Assembly: GCF_002483235.1 (NCBI RefSeq)
Contig: NZ_DLHN01000027.1
Location: 140,724-204,723, forward strand
Length of the DNA stretch: 64,000 bases
Source: Pedobacter glucosidilyticus
GTDB lineage: Bacteria; Bacteroidota; Bacteroidia; Sphingobacteriales; Sphingobacteriaceae
Direction of reading: 5' to 3'
Part shown: one piece after another, positions 8,962-19,314 of the stretch
How positions within the stretch are numbered: the stretch's first letter is position 1
Layout of the letters: each line of letters begins with the position of its first letter
Notes under the pieces: generated by a model
Databases searched by the model: none
Told to the model about the DNA's origin: nothing
What the model saw: only the letters and a program-made list of their open reading frames with translations
Translations under genes and position numbers: made by a program

Positions 8962-10374
8962 CTACCAGTCGTCGGTTCTAAAAGAAGATACCGGCAATCC
9001 GTTTAAACCAAACAAATCACCAATTACAAAATCTTTAAAAGCGTACCTTACTGCTAAAGGTGATGCTACTAATGATGAGGAAACTTTAATACCTTCTGAA
9101 GTGATTGATGCATTTGCAGGATAAAATGTTTGATCCTCACCTGCAATTTCAAAGTTTCGGAGGCCTTTACCAAAGGAGGTAAGGCCAAGAGGTGCATGAT
9201 CAAAAGTAAGGATGATGTCACTCTCAACAAATTTCATACTTTTATAAACAGGGCTCTCTGCTGCTATGCCCTTAAGATTGTACGATTTATTTAATGCTAA
9301 GAATGCAAGCCTTTCTCCTACTTGCTTTTTATTTGGTGGATGAATAACCCCTTTATCCCCAATATCTAGGATAGAAACCATCCCTATATTGGGTAAAGTT
9401 GTAGAGACCTTTAATTGTACTTCGCGAAAGAAAGCAGAATTTTCATTTGGCCTTTTATAATCGTAAGGTGCTATTTGCACATAATAAAAAGGAAAATCTC
9501 CGATATCCCATGCATTTCTCCAATCTTTAATTAAAACAGGTAATAATTTTTGATATTCACTAGGCGATTTAGTGTTAGATTCTCCCTGATACCAGATCAC
9601 TCCTTTAATCTGGTATCCAACCATTGGATTAACCATTGCATTAAATATAACTGTAGGTGTCTGTGCAGATAAATTAGTAACTGGCCTCTTATTCGGGACT
9701 TTTACAAAATCTAAGTTTTTGATGCCTATTTCTCCAATCCAAGGTTCAATACGAGTTCCTCCCCAGCTTATATTAATTAAGCCAATAGGTATGTGTAGTA
9801 CCTTGTTTAAAGTTAATCCAAAATTATAAGCTACGGCACTAAATTCAGCAACGTTTTGTGGCTCACACAAATTCCATGTCCCGTTAAAATTATCTAATTG
9901 CTCTAAGCTGCTATTTTTTTCTACAGTAAATAATCTTATCTGAGGATTTTCAGAAAATGCAATTGTCTCTAAGGCTCCATTTATAGGCTGGTTGCTGAAA
10001 CCTTTTAAAGGCATCTGCATATTTGATTGGCCAGAACATACCCAAACTTCACCAATTAAAATATTTTTTAAGGTTAGCGTTCTACCGTCGCTAATGTTTA
10101 TTTGATAAGGACCACCAGCTACAGGTGTAGAAACTTTTACTTTCCAACTTCCATCGGCAGCACTAATTGTACTGTACTTTTTTTGATTCCAGGATGTGGT
10201 AATATTTACTTTTGTATTTTTTGATGCCTTGCCCCAAATGGCACATTTGCTCATCTGTTGCAACACCATATTATCGTTAAAAATTGCAGACAATTTAATC
10301 TCGGCAAAAATTTCAGCATGTGTTATAATACATAAAAATATAATGGCAATTATGTGTTTGAAGTGCCTTTTCAT
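8962..10374 (-). CDS. Secreted SASA-family carbohydrate acetylesterase (sialate O-acetylesterase-like)
   Basis: A 470-residue exported esterase with a signal peptide ending near AEIFAE. The SGNH-type motifs of the sialate 9-O-acetylesterase (SASA/CE20-like) family are clear: the nucleophile block VCSGQSNMQMPL near residue 115, GVIWYQGESN near 258, and a C-terminal Asp/His block (DIGDKGVIHPPNKKQVGERLA) near 340. In PULs such enzymes remove acetyl groups from plant or microbial polysaccharides, so the sialate name need not give the substrate. It is the last gene of the operon starting at 15559; the gap to the rhamnosidase gene is only 30 nt. Confidence 0.88.
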   Translation of the reverse strand: MKRHFKHIIAIIFLCIITHAEIFAEIKLSAIFNDNMVLQQMSKCAIWGKASKNTKVNITTSWNQKKYSTISAADGSWKVKVSTPVAGGPYQINISDGRTLTLKNILIGEVWVCSGQSNMQMPLKGFSNQPINGALETIAFSENPQIRLFTVEKNSSLEQLDNFNGTWNLCEPQNVAEFSAVAYNFGLTLNKVLHIPIGLINISWGGTRIEPWIGEIGIKNLDFVKVPNKRPVTNLSAQTPTVIFNAMVNPMVGYQIKGVIWYQGESNTKSPSEYQKLLPVLIKDWRNAWDIGDFPFYYVQIAPYDYKRPNENSAFFREVQLKVSTTLPNIGMVSILDIGDKGVIHPPNKKQVGERLAFLALNKSYNLKGIAAESPVYKSMKFVESDIILTFDHAPLGLTSFGKGLRNFEIAGEDQTFYPANASITSEGIKVSSSLVASPLAVRYAFKDFVIGDLFGLNGLPVSSFRTDDW

Positions 10375-10404
10375 TTTTAAATCTTCTGTATTTAAGTCCG
10401 AAGC

Positions 10405-12726
10405 TTAATTAGCTAAAAAATGATATTCGCCTTCTTCTGCATTAAATAAATAATACCTCTCATTCTCATTGATGAATTTTATACCTTTTAAAGGGATTAC
10501 AGTCTTTTTATTCTGGAGAACTAATAGATTGTTTACTGAAACATTCTTAAAATCTATACTCTCCTCATTTTTGGGTATGCCAATAACTGCTTGTGTTCCA
10601 TGTGGAATTAAAACATTAATGGAAACACTTTTTGTGGATTTAGCAATTGTAACTTTGATTTCTCCCATTTTAGATGGAACAACTGAAGAGACATAATTTA
10701 GAACTCCTAGTTGAGGTGTAATAGAAAATTTAGTATAACCTGGTTCAACTGGTTTTACACCTGTTATGTATTTGCCTGCTATTAAAGCGGGTGCACCACT
10801 CCATCCATGATTTCCAATTCTACCAAAATGTTCGGGAAGAGTGCTATATGTTGAAGTGATTTCATTATCGTATCTTTTCATTAAGCGATTATAACCGCTT
10901 GATGATTTACCCATCTGGTAAAGAGCTTCCAGCACATATTTTTCCATATAAATACTTGCTTTAAGGCTTTTCTCAAGCACTTCTGTTATTTTATCAAATT
11001 TATCTTTAGTTGCTAAACCACAATACACTGCAAGTGCATTTCCTCTATCATCTACATCATTAAAGTTTTTAGATTGATAGTGTTTTCCCGTCCAGAAATA
11101 GGAATCAAAATGCTTTTCTATACTTTTAATCCTTGTTTCATAGGCTCTGGTATCATTTTTATTACCAGAAATTTTTGCAAAATAATTAGCCTTTTGCAAA
11201 GCCAAATAATACCAACAATTCTCCATAAGATACCAATCCTGGCTAGGATCACCCCAATCATACCAATTATGAGTGCCTTCTCCCCACTGCTCCTTAACCC
11301 AGCCTCCTCTGTGTAGTACCAATCCAGTGGCTGGATCTAACTGCCACGTTTGTAATAAGTAATTCTTTACAGCAGGATAAGATTCTTTGATAAAAGTTGT
11401 ATCACCAGTATTCATAAAATACTGATATATCCCTACACCAATACCAATTAATGGACTACTTGCAAATTCACGATAAGATCCCTCAAATCTGCCTGTTGGT
11501 ACAGCACCCCATAGTATTCCGTTTGGCGTTTTCCAATCTATAAACTCCCTTAAAAATTTCCGTGTTAATAAGGCAGAACTTGTGCTAAGTGTGTAGTTAG
11601 CAAACTCAGAAATGCTTGTTGCATCATGAGTCCATTGTGAACGCTCCCTATCCGGACAGTCCATATAATTATCCCTCATATTTACTAAGGTAGTTAGGGC
11701 GGATTTGTCCCACAATTTATTTAGTCCGGCACTGGAACTATTGAATTTACCTTCAATAGAAGTATTATAGCTGGTTTCTCTATATTTTAAATTTAAGATA
11801 GTAACGCCAGCAGGAATAGTGTAGTCAACAAATTCTCCGTTTCCCCAAGCTGGTATTTCAAATGATTGAAGCCCATCTGTAGTTACATATTTATTAACTT
11901 TCCAATCTCTTTCCATTTTAATTTTTATGAGTTTCCCTTTATCACTTAGAATTTCGAGATGGGGATAGAACTGCATATTATGAGGGAGAAAACACCTTAA
12001 AACAGTATCTTTTAAAATAGCCAAAGGAAACGTAAGATTATTTTTATAAGGTGTAAGTACACTATTTTTCCATTGGGGTATTTCACGCTTTAATAAATTA
12101 TTCCAAGGTGCACTTCCTTTTTTTCCTAATTCCTGAGCATTTTTCCATTCCGAATCATCAAAATGAATTCCATACCAGTTAGCTATCGCCTTGTTAGCAT
12201 CGTAAGATATTTCCCATTCAGATAAAATATTTTGTTTATTAAAAATTGGAATCTTACTTTTTTGAAAGGATTGTACCTGAATATTTTTCCATGTAGAATT
12301 TGTATGAATCTGCTTATCTCCTACAAATCCGTCCATATAAAAGCCAGGTTTACCACTAGAATGGTGAGAGGAGCCGTTAATTCCCCAGTACCATACTAGC
12401 ACCGCAATAGTATTTTTACCAGTGGTAATATAATTTTTAATATCGACCTCATCGTAATATGTATCTTTAGGAGTAGGACCACGTTTTAATCCACCTTCTT
12501 TCACCACCAAAGTACCGTTAATCCATAACCAGTATTTAGAGTCGACTGCGATATTTAGTATTCCTCCTTGCCCAATTGATTTAACATCTACTTCTTTACG
12601 GAAACTTACCCATGTATTAGGCTCAGTTGCCTCTGCATTCCATATCCAACTACTTGTATTAGGTTGCGCACTTAATAACGAAAAATTAAACAAAACAACA
12701 AAACCTAGAATTATAAATCTTTTCAT
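10405..12726 (-). CDS. Alpha-L-rhamnosidase-like enzyme (GH78 type)
   Basis: A 773-residue secreted enzyme with signal peptide MKRFIILGFVVLFNFSLLSA. The N-terminal beta-sandwich (WLWINGTLVVKEGG, residues about 65-80) resembles the binding module of GH78 enzymes. The catalytic signature MDCPDRERSQWTHD near residues 355-368 corresponds to the GH78 DxxxRE region with its acidic residues. The rest forms an (alpha/alpha)6 barrel with EGSYREF and DWGDPSQDW, and a C-terminal sheet (VEPGYTKFSITPQLG) typical of rhamnosidase C domains. The middle gene of a three-gene operon, 10 nt after the unknown enzyme. It points to rhamnose in the target polysaccharide, although GH78 relatives with other specificities exist. 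Confidence 0.85.
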   Translation of the reverse strand: MKRFIILGFVVLFNFSLLSAQPNTSSWIWNAEATEPNTWVSFRKEVDVKSIGQGGILNIAVDSKYWLWINGTLVVKEGGLKRGPTPKDTYYDEVDIKNYITTGKNTIAVLVWYWGINGSSHHSSGKPGFYMDGFVGDKQIHTNSTWKNIQVQSFQKSKIPIFNKQNILSEWEISYDANKAIANWYGIHFDDSEWKNAQELGKKGSAPWNNLLKREIPQWKNSVLTPYKNNLTFPLAILKDTVLRCFLPHNMQFYPHLEILSDKGKLIKIKMERDWKVNKYVTTDGLQSFEIPAWGNGEFVDYTIPAGVTILNLKYRETSYNTSIEGKFNSSSAGLNKLWDKSALTTLVNMRDNYMDCPDRERSQWTHDATSISEFANYTLSTSSALLTRKFLREFIDWKTPNGILWGAVPTGRFEGSYREFASSPLIGIGVGIYQYFMNTGDTTFIKESYPAVKNYLLQTWQLDPATGLVLHRGGWVKEQWGEGTHNWYDWGDPSQDWYLMENCWYYLALQKANYFAKISGNKNDTRAYETRIKSIEKHFDSYFWTGKHYQSKNFNDVDDRGNALAVYCGLATKDKFDKITEVLEKSLKASIYMEKYVLEALYQMGKSSSGYNRLMKRYDNEITSTYSTLPEHFGRIGNHGWSGAPALIAGKYITGVKPVEPGYTKFSITPQLGVLNYVSSVVPSKMGEIKVTIAKSTKSVSINVLIPHGTQAVIGIPKNEESIDFKNVSVNNLLVLQNKKTVIPLKGIKFINENERYYLFNAEEGEYHFLAN

Positions 12727-12736
12727 CCTTTTTAAA

Positions 12737-15559
12737 TTAATATTTTTTTAACTCCCCTGAGTTTATCACAGTTCTTACTCCAGTTTTATCAATTCCTTCT
12801 ATTTTATAAGCTACGCTGGTACATTTTTCAGATACAGGGAAGTCGATTTCATAAGGATATTCATTATCTTCTTTTTTTATCCACCCATTTCCTACATCAT
12901 AGCTGAATATTACCTGACTGAATTTTTCCTCATCTGCTTCTAACCAGAAAAATGCATTTTCTAGATTCTTTCCCATAGAATAAATCATTCCAACACTTCT
13001 TCCCCATGACGTATTAGTGTCTTGAAAAGATTTTTCACTTAAAGCAACCTCATTTTTGTCATATACTTTTGATTGAAAATTTGGTTTGATCTTTAAGTCA
13101 TTAACTATTATAGATACTATATCATTGCCGGGAATTCTAATTCTAATATGCCCATTTTTCAAAGTACCATATGTTTTCTCACCTTTTCTATTCAAGATTG
13201 TTACTTTATATTCTTTGTTGATATCAAAGGAAGCTATTTCCTGATTTATTGTGAAGTCAGATTCTTCGGCTGCCGGACTTTGATTCATAAATGCAAAGTA
13301 TAAATTGCCATTTCCATAACCAGAAATGTAATTGATTTGTATATTACTTTGTCTTAAAAGTTTTGGAGGCATCCATAAATAAACTTGATCATCTGCGTAA
13401 AACTTACCTGGCGAGCTTCCATATACCTTACTTTGCAGATAAGCATAACCCTGTTTATATTGAGATGGAAATGAAATTTTACCACCAGACTTTTCCGTTA
13501 CATCAGAAATTAGATAATCTACCAGTAAGGCAATATGTGGCCAAACATGGTTATAATAAATCTGGTTATAAGTAAGCTTTTGCCAGTCCTGAAGCGGATA
13601 ATCAGGTCTTTCATAATGCGTAGTAAAGTCTATGTTTATGTCATAACCAGGAAAATTATTATATCGCCCAATTACTGCTGCTTTGGCTATGTCACGAAAA
13701 AAAGAATCTTTTGTAAGGTATGAGAGCCTTAGCAAATAAGGAGCATAATTTGTCATAAATATACCTTGATTGACAGTGTAAGTGTTGGAAGCTTCTGGTG
13801 TCAATCCAATTTGCGATACCCGCCACGCCTCTACCTGCATAGGATCTGCTTTCATAGCTTCTGGATTAGTTTTGTTATGACGGTCTCCAATTGGGAGCAT
13901 TCCGCTGCCATTAATTTTAACCGTCCCATCCGGAATGCGTGGATGAAACCAAATATATTTTACATATTCTTTTGCTCCCTTAACAGCAGCTTCTAAATAA
14001 ATGGGGTCTTTAGTTTCATCATACAACTCAATTAAATCTATCCATTTAGGGGTGAAATCTGTCCAAAACTGCCCACCAGCCCCAAAATGAGCATTCGCAT
14101 CAGAAAAATCTGTAGCAAGTTTATTAATCCTTTTCTCAATATAGTCTTTAGCAGATTTTTTTGCTTTATTTAAAAATACGGAATCTCCAGTAGCCCGATA
14201 TACAGCTAAAAAATTCTGCCATGTATTACCTTTGCTTGGCATTAATAAATTTAATGTCCTATCTTTATCATATAGTGTTTCTGTGTAATGTTTAAAAACC
14301 GGAGAGCGTTTTTGAGAAAAATTATACAAAGAGGTTAATTCGGACACTTCTGCAGTTGGGCCTTTCATTGCGTGTGAAGGATTTTGAGCCTTAACCTCAT
14401 TTTTTTGAGAAAACAGAAATTTTTCTCTTGATAAAATGTATTCCATCATTGGTTTCGCTCTTCTACTAAATATTTCATCATTATCTGATATTATAGCATA
14501 AGAAAGTGCATCTAATGCTGAAACCATCTTTACAGAATTCTTTACATCTGTAGAATAATCAAAACCTTTTAAATTTGCATTCCAACCAGAGTAATAGTCA
14601 TTCATGGCAAAATTTGCCATATTTTCAATAGTTTCATTTAAAGTACCAACCGAGTTTTTACGATAATCTTTAAATCCGAAAACCTTATAAGCTAAATATT
14701 GGTGCAAGTCATCAATATTTCCTTTATAAGCTAAAACATTAACTTTATATGAAAATACAGCACCTTTTAATAATTTTGAACTTGGTTTTCCTAGAACAGG
14801 AGAAAAAACTTGAGGTTGAGCATCACCATGCTGATTTCGTAATAAAACCCCGAATTTTGCATCGCTTCCATGTGGCATTTTATAAGGAATAGCATCAGGA
14901 CTAACGAAAGCAGAAAAGGTAATGCCGCCTTTGGTAAACATAGTTGCAGGCATAGGAGCAGCATCATCAATACTTAAATAAGACTGATCAGGGAAGCGAA
15001 GTGCTTGCCACACCCAAGGTTGCCATATCTGCTGCAAATCTGCTTGGTTACTTGTTGGCGCACCTGTATAACCTACTGAAAAAAAACCATCATTTTTAAC
15101 GTGAAGGGTATAAGATAATTCTGGAATACCTCGACTATCTTTTTTTATAACTGCACTCAATTTAAACAAACTATTCTCAGGATAGCTAATATGAAATTCA
15201 TTACCATTTTTCTTAATAGTTGTAGGATTTATTGCAAATAATTCTGCAGTTTTATAGTAATCCTTCACACGAAGTTTGTCATTGTTATATAATTTCCATG
15301 ATGGAACCAGTGTATTAAATTCAGACGCCCCTGATGTATTGATTTTGGGATCCGAATTATTGTACATTACTGTAAAAGAGGGTAAAAACTTGTATTCTAT
15401 ACCGCTATCAGTAAACTTAATAATACCTTCATTAGTAATTGAAGATGCTAAAACTGAATTTTTGTCTATGCTTTGAGCTTTTAATGATCCGGTAAAGCAT
15501 AAAAAAAGAAGGAATGGTATTAATATTCTTTTTATCATTATTTGATTTATTAATTTCAT
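12737..15559 (-). CDS. Large secreted enzyme of unrecognised family (paralogue of the 20397 gene)
   Basis: A protein of up to 940 residues. The signal peptide fits best from the ATG at 15538 (MIKRILIPFLLFLCF). I do not recognise the family. An N-terminal beta-rich part of about 300 residues precedes a long helical barrel-like middle with repeated pairs such as YDETKDPIYLEAAVKGAKEY, and a C-terminal beta-sandwich follows. It matches the product of 20397-23342 along its whole length; shared blocks include NDxYSGW...KGF, the TYT block after SQIGLTPEA, GRYNNFPGY and YNHVWPHIALLVDYLIS. The architecture (beta / alpha-barrel / beta) resembles polysaccharide lyases or (alpha/alpha)-barrel hydrolases. 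It is the first gene of the operon with the rhamnosidase and the acetylesterase, with operator box 3 at its promoter. Confidence 0.7.
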   Translation of the reverse strand: MKLINQIMIKRILIPFLLFLCFTGSLKAQSIDKNSVLASSITNEGIIKFTDSGIEYKFLPSFTVMYNNSDPKINTSGASEFNTLVPSWKLYNNDKLRVKDYYKTAELFAINPTTIKKNGNEFHISYPENSLFKLSAVIKKDSRGIPELSYTLHVKNDGFFSVGYTGAPTSNQADLQQIWQPWVWQALRFPDQSYLSIDDAAPMPATMFTKGGITFSAFVSPDAIPYKMPHGSDAKFGVLLRNQHGDAQPQVFSPVLGKPSSKLLKGAVFSYKVNVLAYKGNIDDLHQYLAYKVFGFKDYRKNSVGTLNETIENMANFAMNDYYSGWNANLKGFDYSTDVKNSVKMVSALDALSYAIISDNDEIFSRRAKPMMEYILSREKFLFSQKNEVKAQNPSHAMKGPTAEVSELTSLYNFSQKRSPVFKHYTETLYDKDRTLNLLMPSKGNTWQNFLAVYRATGDSVFLNKAKKSAKDYIEKRINKLATDFSDANAHFGAGGQFWTDFTPKWIDLIELYDETKDPIYLEAAVKGAKEYVKYIWFHPRIPDGTVKINGSGMLPIGDRHNKTNPEAMKADPMQVEAWRVSQIGLTPEASNTYTVNQGIFMTNYAPYLLRLSYLTKDSFFRDIAKAAVIGRYNNFPGYDINIDFTTHYERPDYPLQDWQKLTYNQIYYNHVWPHIALLVDYLISDVTEKSGGKISFPSQYKQGYAYLQSKVYGSSPGKFYADDQVYLWMPPKLLRQSNIQINYISGYGNGNLYFAFMNQSPAAEESDFTINQEIASFDINKEYKVTILNRKGEKTYGTLKNGHIRIRIPGNDIVSIIVNDLKIKPNFQSKVYDKNEVALSEKSFQDTNTSWGRSVGMIYSMGKNLENAFFWLEADEEKFSQVIFSYDVGNGWIKKEDNEYPYEIDFPVSEKCTSVAYKIEGIDKTGVRTVINSGELKKY

Positions 15560-15650
15560 ATTTAATTGTCAAAATATCATCAAATTGCGTTAACCTCTTA
15601 ATCATACAGGTATTACTAAAATTAATTTAGGACGAGATGAAATTTAATTT

Positions 15651-15707
15651 AGTCTGGTCTGTTCTGGTTTGTTTTACAAAACTAGCAAGTTAAATGATTT
15701 AAACAAA
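15651..15707 (-). promoter_or_regulatory. Promoter and operator box 3 (ACCAR repeats) for the rhamnosidase operon
   Basis: On the minus strand TTTG (15704-15707) is exactly 19 nt before TAGTTTTG (15677-15684), an ideal Bacteroidota promoter. Positions 15651-15675 then hold five pentamers, on the plus strand AGTCT GGTCT GTTCT GGTTT GTTTT. This is the longest of the four boxes and the best promoter match. The regulator gene on the other side of this gap is the natural candidate to bind it. Confidence 0.7.
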
Positions 15708-15997
15708 TTTTTTATCTAATTTATTATTCAAGGTTATCCGATTAATAATTAAAACAATTTAGGGTATAAAGAAATTTGACAACTCAATAAATTTCATATC
15801 AAGCCTTTATAAATATTCTAAAATAGCGTTATGTAGGCATAAGTATATTCCTGCTAAAAATTAAATACAATGAGAATGCATAGATTAAAAAGTACTGTTG
15901 TTATAATTCTTTTAAAAATTTTAGCTGGTTAGATTCTTGCCAACAACTACGACCTTTTTTACACAAAATAAATATCTTTGTAAAAAATAGTCGAAAA

Positions 15998-17023
15998 TTG
16001 AAAACTACCAATAATAATATTTCAACTGGATCTGGTCGAAATTATCGTACAAAATATATGCAACTTGTGGAATTTATCACAAACCAGATAGAAACGGATG
16101 ATTTGCAAATAAATGACCGACTGCCTTCATTGAATAAGCTTACAGAGCATTTAGGGATGAGTAAAGAAACCGTTTTAAAGGGTTTAAATTACTTATCAGA
16201 AAAAGGTATTATTGAGTCTGAATATAGAAAAGGCTATTATGTTAAGAAGAAGAGTCAGCATATGCAATATCGCATTTGCCTAATCCTTGACAAGATGAAT
16301 ATTCTTAGAGACAGAATATACCAATCTTTTGTGGAAAACATAAGTGATTTTGCGGAAGTGGATGTTTACTTCCATCATCACAATTTTAAAGTATTTGAGA
16401 AACTTATTGATGAAAACCTTAATAACTATACTCATTTCGTAATCACAACTTTCTTTAAAGAAAGTGTAAAAGAGGTGCTGAATCGGATTCCTGCAAATAA
16501 AAGAATAATACTAGATTATAATGAATCAGAATTGGAAGGCGATTACACTTGTATTTTTCAGGATTATCAATCTGACATTCAAGAATGCCTGACTGAATTG
16601 CTACCTCAATTAGAGAAATATTCTAGATTGGTATTAGTTGCTCCCCGCGAAGCTTACCATGGTGATGCTATTATTAAAGGATTTAAAAAATTTACGAAGC
16701 AATTTAATAAAAATAACGTCATTCTTAACTCTGTAGACGAAAGTAATATGCGTATTGGAGATGCCTTTATCACCTTTAGCAGATATGATCAGGATGATGT
16801 ATCAATTATTAAAATTGCGCATAAAAATAATTGGAAGTTGGGGCGAGATATTGGATTGCTATCTTATAATGATACCTCTGTTAAAGAGGTGCTGGAAAAA
16901 GGAATAACTGTAATTAGTACAGACTTTAATATGATGGGAAAAGAAGCAGCTTTAGCGATTCTTAATAAAGAAACTGCAAAAATTAGAGATAAGGCCAAGA
17001 TTATTTTAAGGAAATCCCTTTAA
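15998..17023 (+). CDS. GntR-family regulator with LacI-like ligand-binding domain
   Basis: A 341-residue regulator. Residues 20-85 form a GntR winged helix (LQINDRLPSLNKLTEHLGMS, then KGLNYLSEKGIIESEYRKGYYVKK). The remainder resembles a periplasmic-binding-protein/LacI sensor (RICLILDKMN, RLVLVAPREAYHGDAIIKGF, DIGLLSYNDTSVKEVL, VISTDFNMMGKEAALAIL). Such GntR/LacI hybrids control sugar genes in Bacteroidota. No ATG lies in frame upstream of the wing. The TTG at 15998 is the best start, because the next ATG (codon 21) would begin inside helix 1. It lies between the two minus operons and is the only regulator of the left PUL in view, hence the best candidate to bind the ACCAR boxes. Confidence 0.85.
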   Translation: MKTTNNNISTGSGRNYRTKYMQLVEFITNQIETDDLQINDRLPSLNKLTEHLGMSKETVLKGLNYLSEKGIIESEYRKGYYVKKKSQHMQYRICLILDKMNILRDRIYQSFVENISDFAEVDVYFHHHNFKVFEKLIDENLNNYTHFVITTFFKESVKEVLNRIPANKRIILDYNESELEGDYTCIFQDYQSDIQECLTELLPQLEKYSRLVLVAPREAYHGDAIIKGFKKFTKQFNKNNVILNSVDESNMRIGDAFITFSRYDQDDVSIIKIAHKNNWKLGRDIGLLSYNDTSVKEVLEKGITVISTDFNMMGKEAALAILNKETAKIRDKAKIILRKSL

Positions 17024-17228
17024 AAACTTTCAAAAAAATTATATCATTCACATTAGTCTTTTTTCTTTACTATTCATAATCATTAATTATCCAATCCCTG
17101 ACACACATTTATAGCCCTTTTTTTGCTTAAACCATTGACTTTGGTTAATATTTAGCCTATTCAATAAATATATTGGCTTAGAGTAGTAGAAGGATGACTT
17201 GCTATTCTCTTTTTTAGAAGTAATTTAA

Positions 17229-19253
17229 TTATTTTATCAAAAAAGGAGGATTATAAAACGGATATTCATCCGGCTTGGAAGTAAAAATGACTGATGAAGC
17301 ATCTTTATCATAGTCTTGAACTATGTTGCCATCACATGTATTTCCAAACATATAAGCTATACTCTTATTTCTTAGTTTTAAGCTTGTGGTTTTAACATTA
17401 TCCAGTACTAACCTAGGACAATTCTCAATATCCAATTGGCCATTCATGGTAGTGTTTTTAAGGGTTAAATTCCAAGTATCATCTACATTAAATGTTTGCC
17501 TTTCATCAATAGTACAATTATCGAAAACAACATTACGAGGGCGTGTACGCCAAGGTTCCCCAGCATAAATCCAAAAGTGAATATTCTGAAAATGACAGTT
17601 TTGATATAATATTGGTGTACGCTGCCTTACTGCTACTATTCTTCCCTTAGGTGATGTAGTTGAATTTCGAATAACCATATCCCTATTAATATTCTCTTCA
17701 TTAATAGCGTAAGTGCCTGCTTTTAACTGATCTAAAACTCTATCTAACGTAATGCTTACCAATGATTCCGAAGTTTGTAAAACGTTGATTATACGAGCCA
17801 TTCCATAGTATACTGTTTGTTCATCATTCCAAAAACTCACCAAATCGCCTAACAACCATAGTCTGGAATCAGTATATTTCTCTGTGGATTCTCCAGGTTT
17901 GCTTTTCAAACGTATTGTGCTACCTGATATATTATCAACAACTGGAACATTCATATGCGGACTAAAAATATCATCATACATATAACCTGCATCGAAATCC
18001 CCATATTCTATCATTATTCCGTAGCGGTTGCCCCAAACATGCCAGCCATCTCTCCAAGCTACATGCATATCTGCTTCATTAGGTGCCAATATATCAACAT
18101 TTGAAAAAGTTACTGGGCCATAATTACTTCCTATAGAATAGCCGAAATGACATATAGAATGTGTTAGGATGTTACTTATTTTAATTCTGCTGCTACGCAA
18201 AATTGAACAATAATAAGAATATTTGCCAGTTACAGCTTGTGCATACTCTTTATGAGGTAAAATAAAATCAGTTGCATTTGAATTTTTGGAAACTAGCAAA
18301 TCGTTTCCCTCACCTTCTTTAAAGAACACCCTTATTTTATAGCTATTATCACCTATTTTTGCTGTACTATCTACACCAAGATGTCTTCCATCTCCAATTT
18401 TTGTATTGGGAATAGTTACCCAAAATGAACGTCCGAACTTTTCCTGAGGAGATATATATTTTCCTATCTGGGGAACCTCATATCTTGGATCTACCTGCAT
18501 ATCAAGATAAAGCTCACTGGGGTTTATATTCAATATTTCTCCCTGATAATACGGTAAAGGGCCGTAAGTAGTAGTGAAACCATCTATTTGAATATTTTCT
18601 GAATTATCAATACGGATAAAATTACCCAAAGGATGTAGGATAATTTTAGCTCCGTTTCCTACAACTTTTATATTAGAATTATTCAAAAGATCGAACACTA
18701 CATAATCTTTTGGGCCTTCTACGTAATAAGTTTTAGAGCCATCAAATGTAAGAACTCCGCCCGTCTGTTTAACAGCCTGCCAAGCCGCTTTAATTGCGTT
18801 ATAATCATTGGTAACACCATTCCCTACTGCTCCATAAGAGGCCACATTGAAACTAGTTGCATTCTCAAAGGTTGGTGTTGCATAAGCCAAACGATAATTC
18901 AATTTATACGATCCACCATTTAACGGTGTAGCTTTTACTAATACAACATCACCCGGATTAAGATTTTCTAACCGTGTTTCAAATCTATAAGGTGCTATTT
19001 CAGATTTTGCTGTAAATTTTTTTATTATTTCATCTCCTACTTTAATTTCTAAATCCACCTGTTTGTCTGTTCCTCCTACCCAAATCCACGCATAACCAAT
19101 TTGATAATTACCTTGTTTTGGCACAGTATAAGTCCAGCTTTTTGTCATGGAAGTAGTAGGTTCCTCTACCGTAAAGGAACCAGATTGAGCATAAGTGTTG
19201 AAAAAGAATAAAACATTCAATAATAAACTTAAATGTATAGCTAATTTCTTCAT
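17229..19253 (-). CDS. Secreted right-handed beta-helix protein (pectate lyase 3-like)
   Basis: The start at 19253 gives a classic signal peptide (MKKLAIHLSLLLNVLFFFNTYAQ); an ATG 10 codons upstream (19283) is less likely. Residues about 25-125 are a beta-sandwich, possibly carbohydrate-binding (YQIGYAWIWVGGTDKQVDLE). The segment VASYGAVGNGVTNDYNAIKAA then opens the parallel beta-helix fold of the Pectate_lyase_3/GH28-like superfamily, followed by coil repeats (FDNCTIDERQTF, LTLKNTTMNGQ, LVLDNVKTTSL). It is probably a lyase or hydrolase on an acidic polysaccharide; no catalytic set could be assigned. Last gene of the SusC operon, 62 nt after the esterase gene (31 nt to the upstream ATG at 19283). 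Confidence 0.75.
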   Translation of the reverse strand: MKKLAIHLSLLLNVLFFFNTYAQSGSFTVEEPTTSMTKSWTYTVPKQGNYQIGYAWIWVGGTDKQVDLEIKVGDEIIKKFTAKSEIAPYRFETRLENLNPGDVVLVKATPLNGGSYKLNYRLAYATPTFENATSFNVASYGAVGNGVTNDYNAIKAAWQAVKQTGGVLTFDGSKTYYVEGPKDYVVFDLLNNSNIKVVGNGAKIILHPLGNFIRIDNSENIQIDGFTTTYGPLPYYQGEILNINPSELYLDMQVDPRYEVPQIGKYISPQEKFGRSFWVTIPNTKIGDGRHLGVDSTAKIGDNSYKIRVFFKEGEGNDLLVSKNSNATDFILPHKEYAQAVTGKYSYYCSILRSSRIKISNILTHSICHFGYSIGSNYGPVTFSNVDILAPNEADMHVAWRDGWHVWGNRYGIMIEYGDFDAGYMYDDIFSPHMNVPVVDNISGSTIRLKSKPGESTEKYTDSRLWLLGDLVSFWNDEQTVYYGMARIINVLQTSESLVSITLDRVLDQLKAGTYAINEENINRDMVIRNSTTSPKGRIVAVRQRTPILYQNCHFQNIHFWIYAGEPWRTRPRNVVFDNCTIDERQTFNVDDTWNLTLKNTTMNGQLDIENCPRLVLDNVKTTSLKLRNKSIAYMFGNTCDGNIVQDYDKDASSVIFTSKPDEYPFYNPPFLIK

Positions 19254-19314
19254 TTTACTTTTGATCAATTTGATGATTATCATTGATATTTTTCCTTTAA
19301 AGGAATATTATTGA

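Noticed and set aside
8962..10374. Evidence for sialic-acid metabolism
   Set aside because: SASA-type esterases in PULs often deacetylate other glycans, and no sialidase or NanA-like gene is present.
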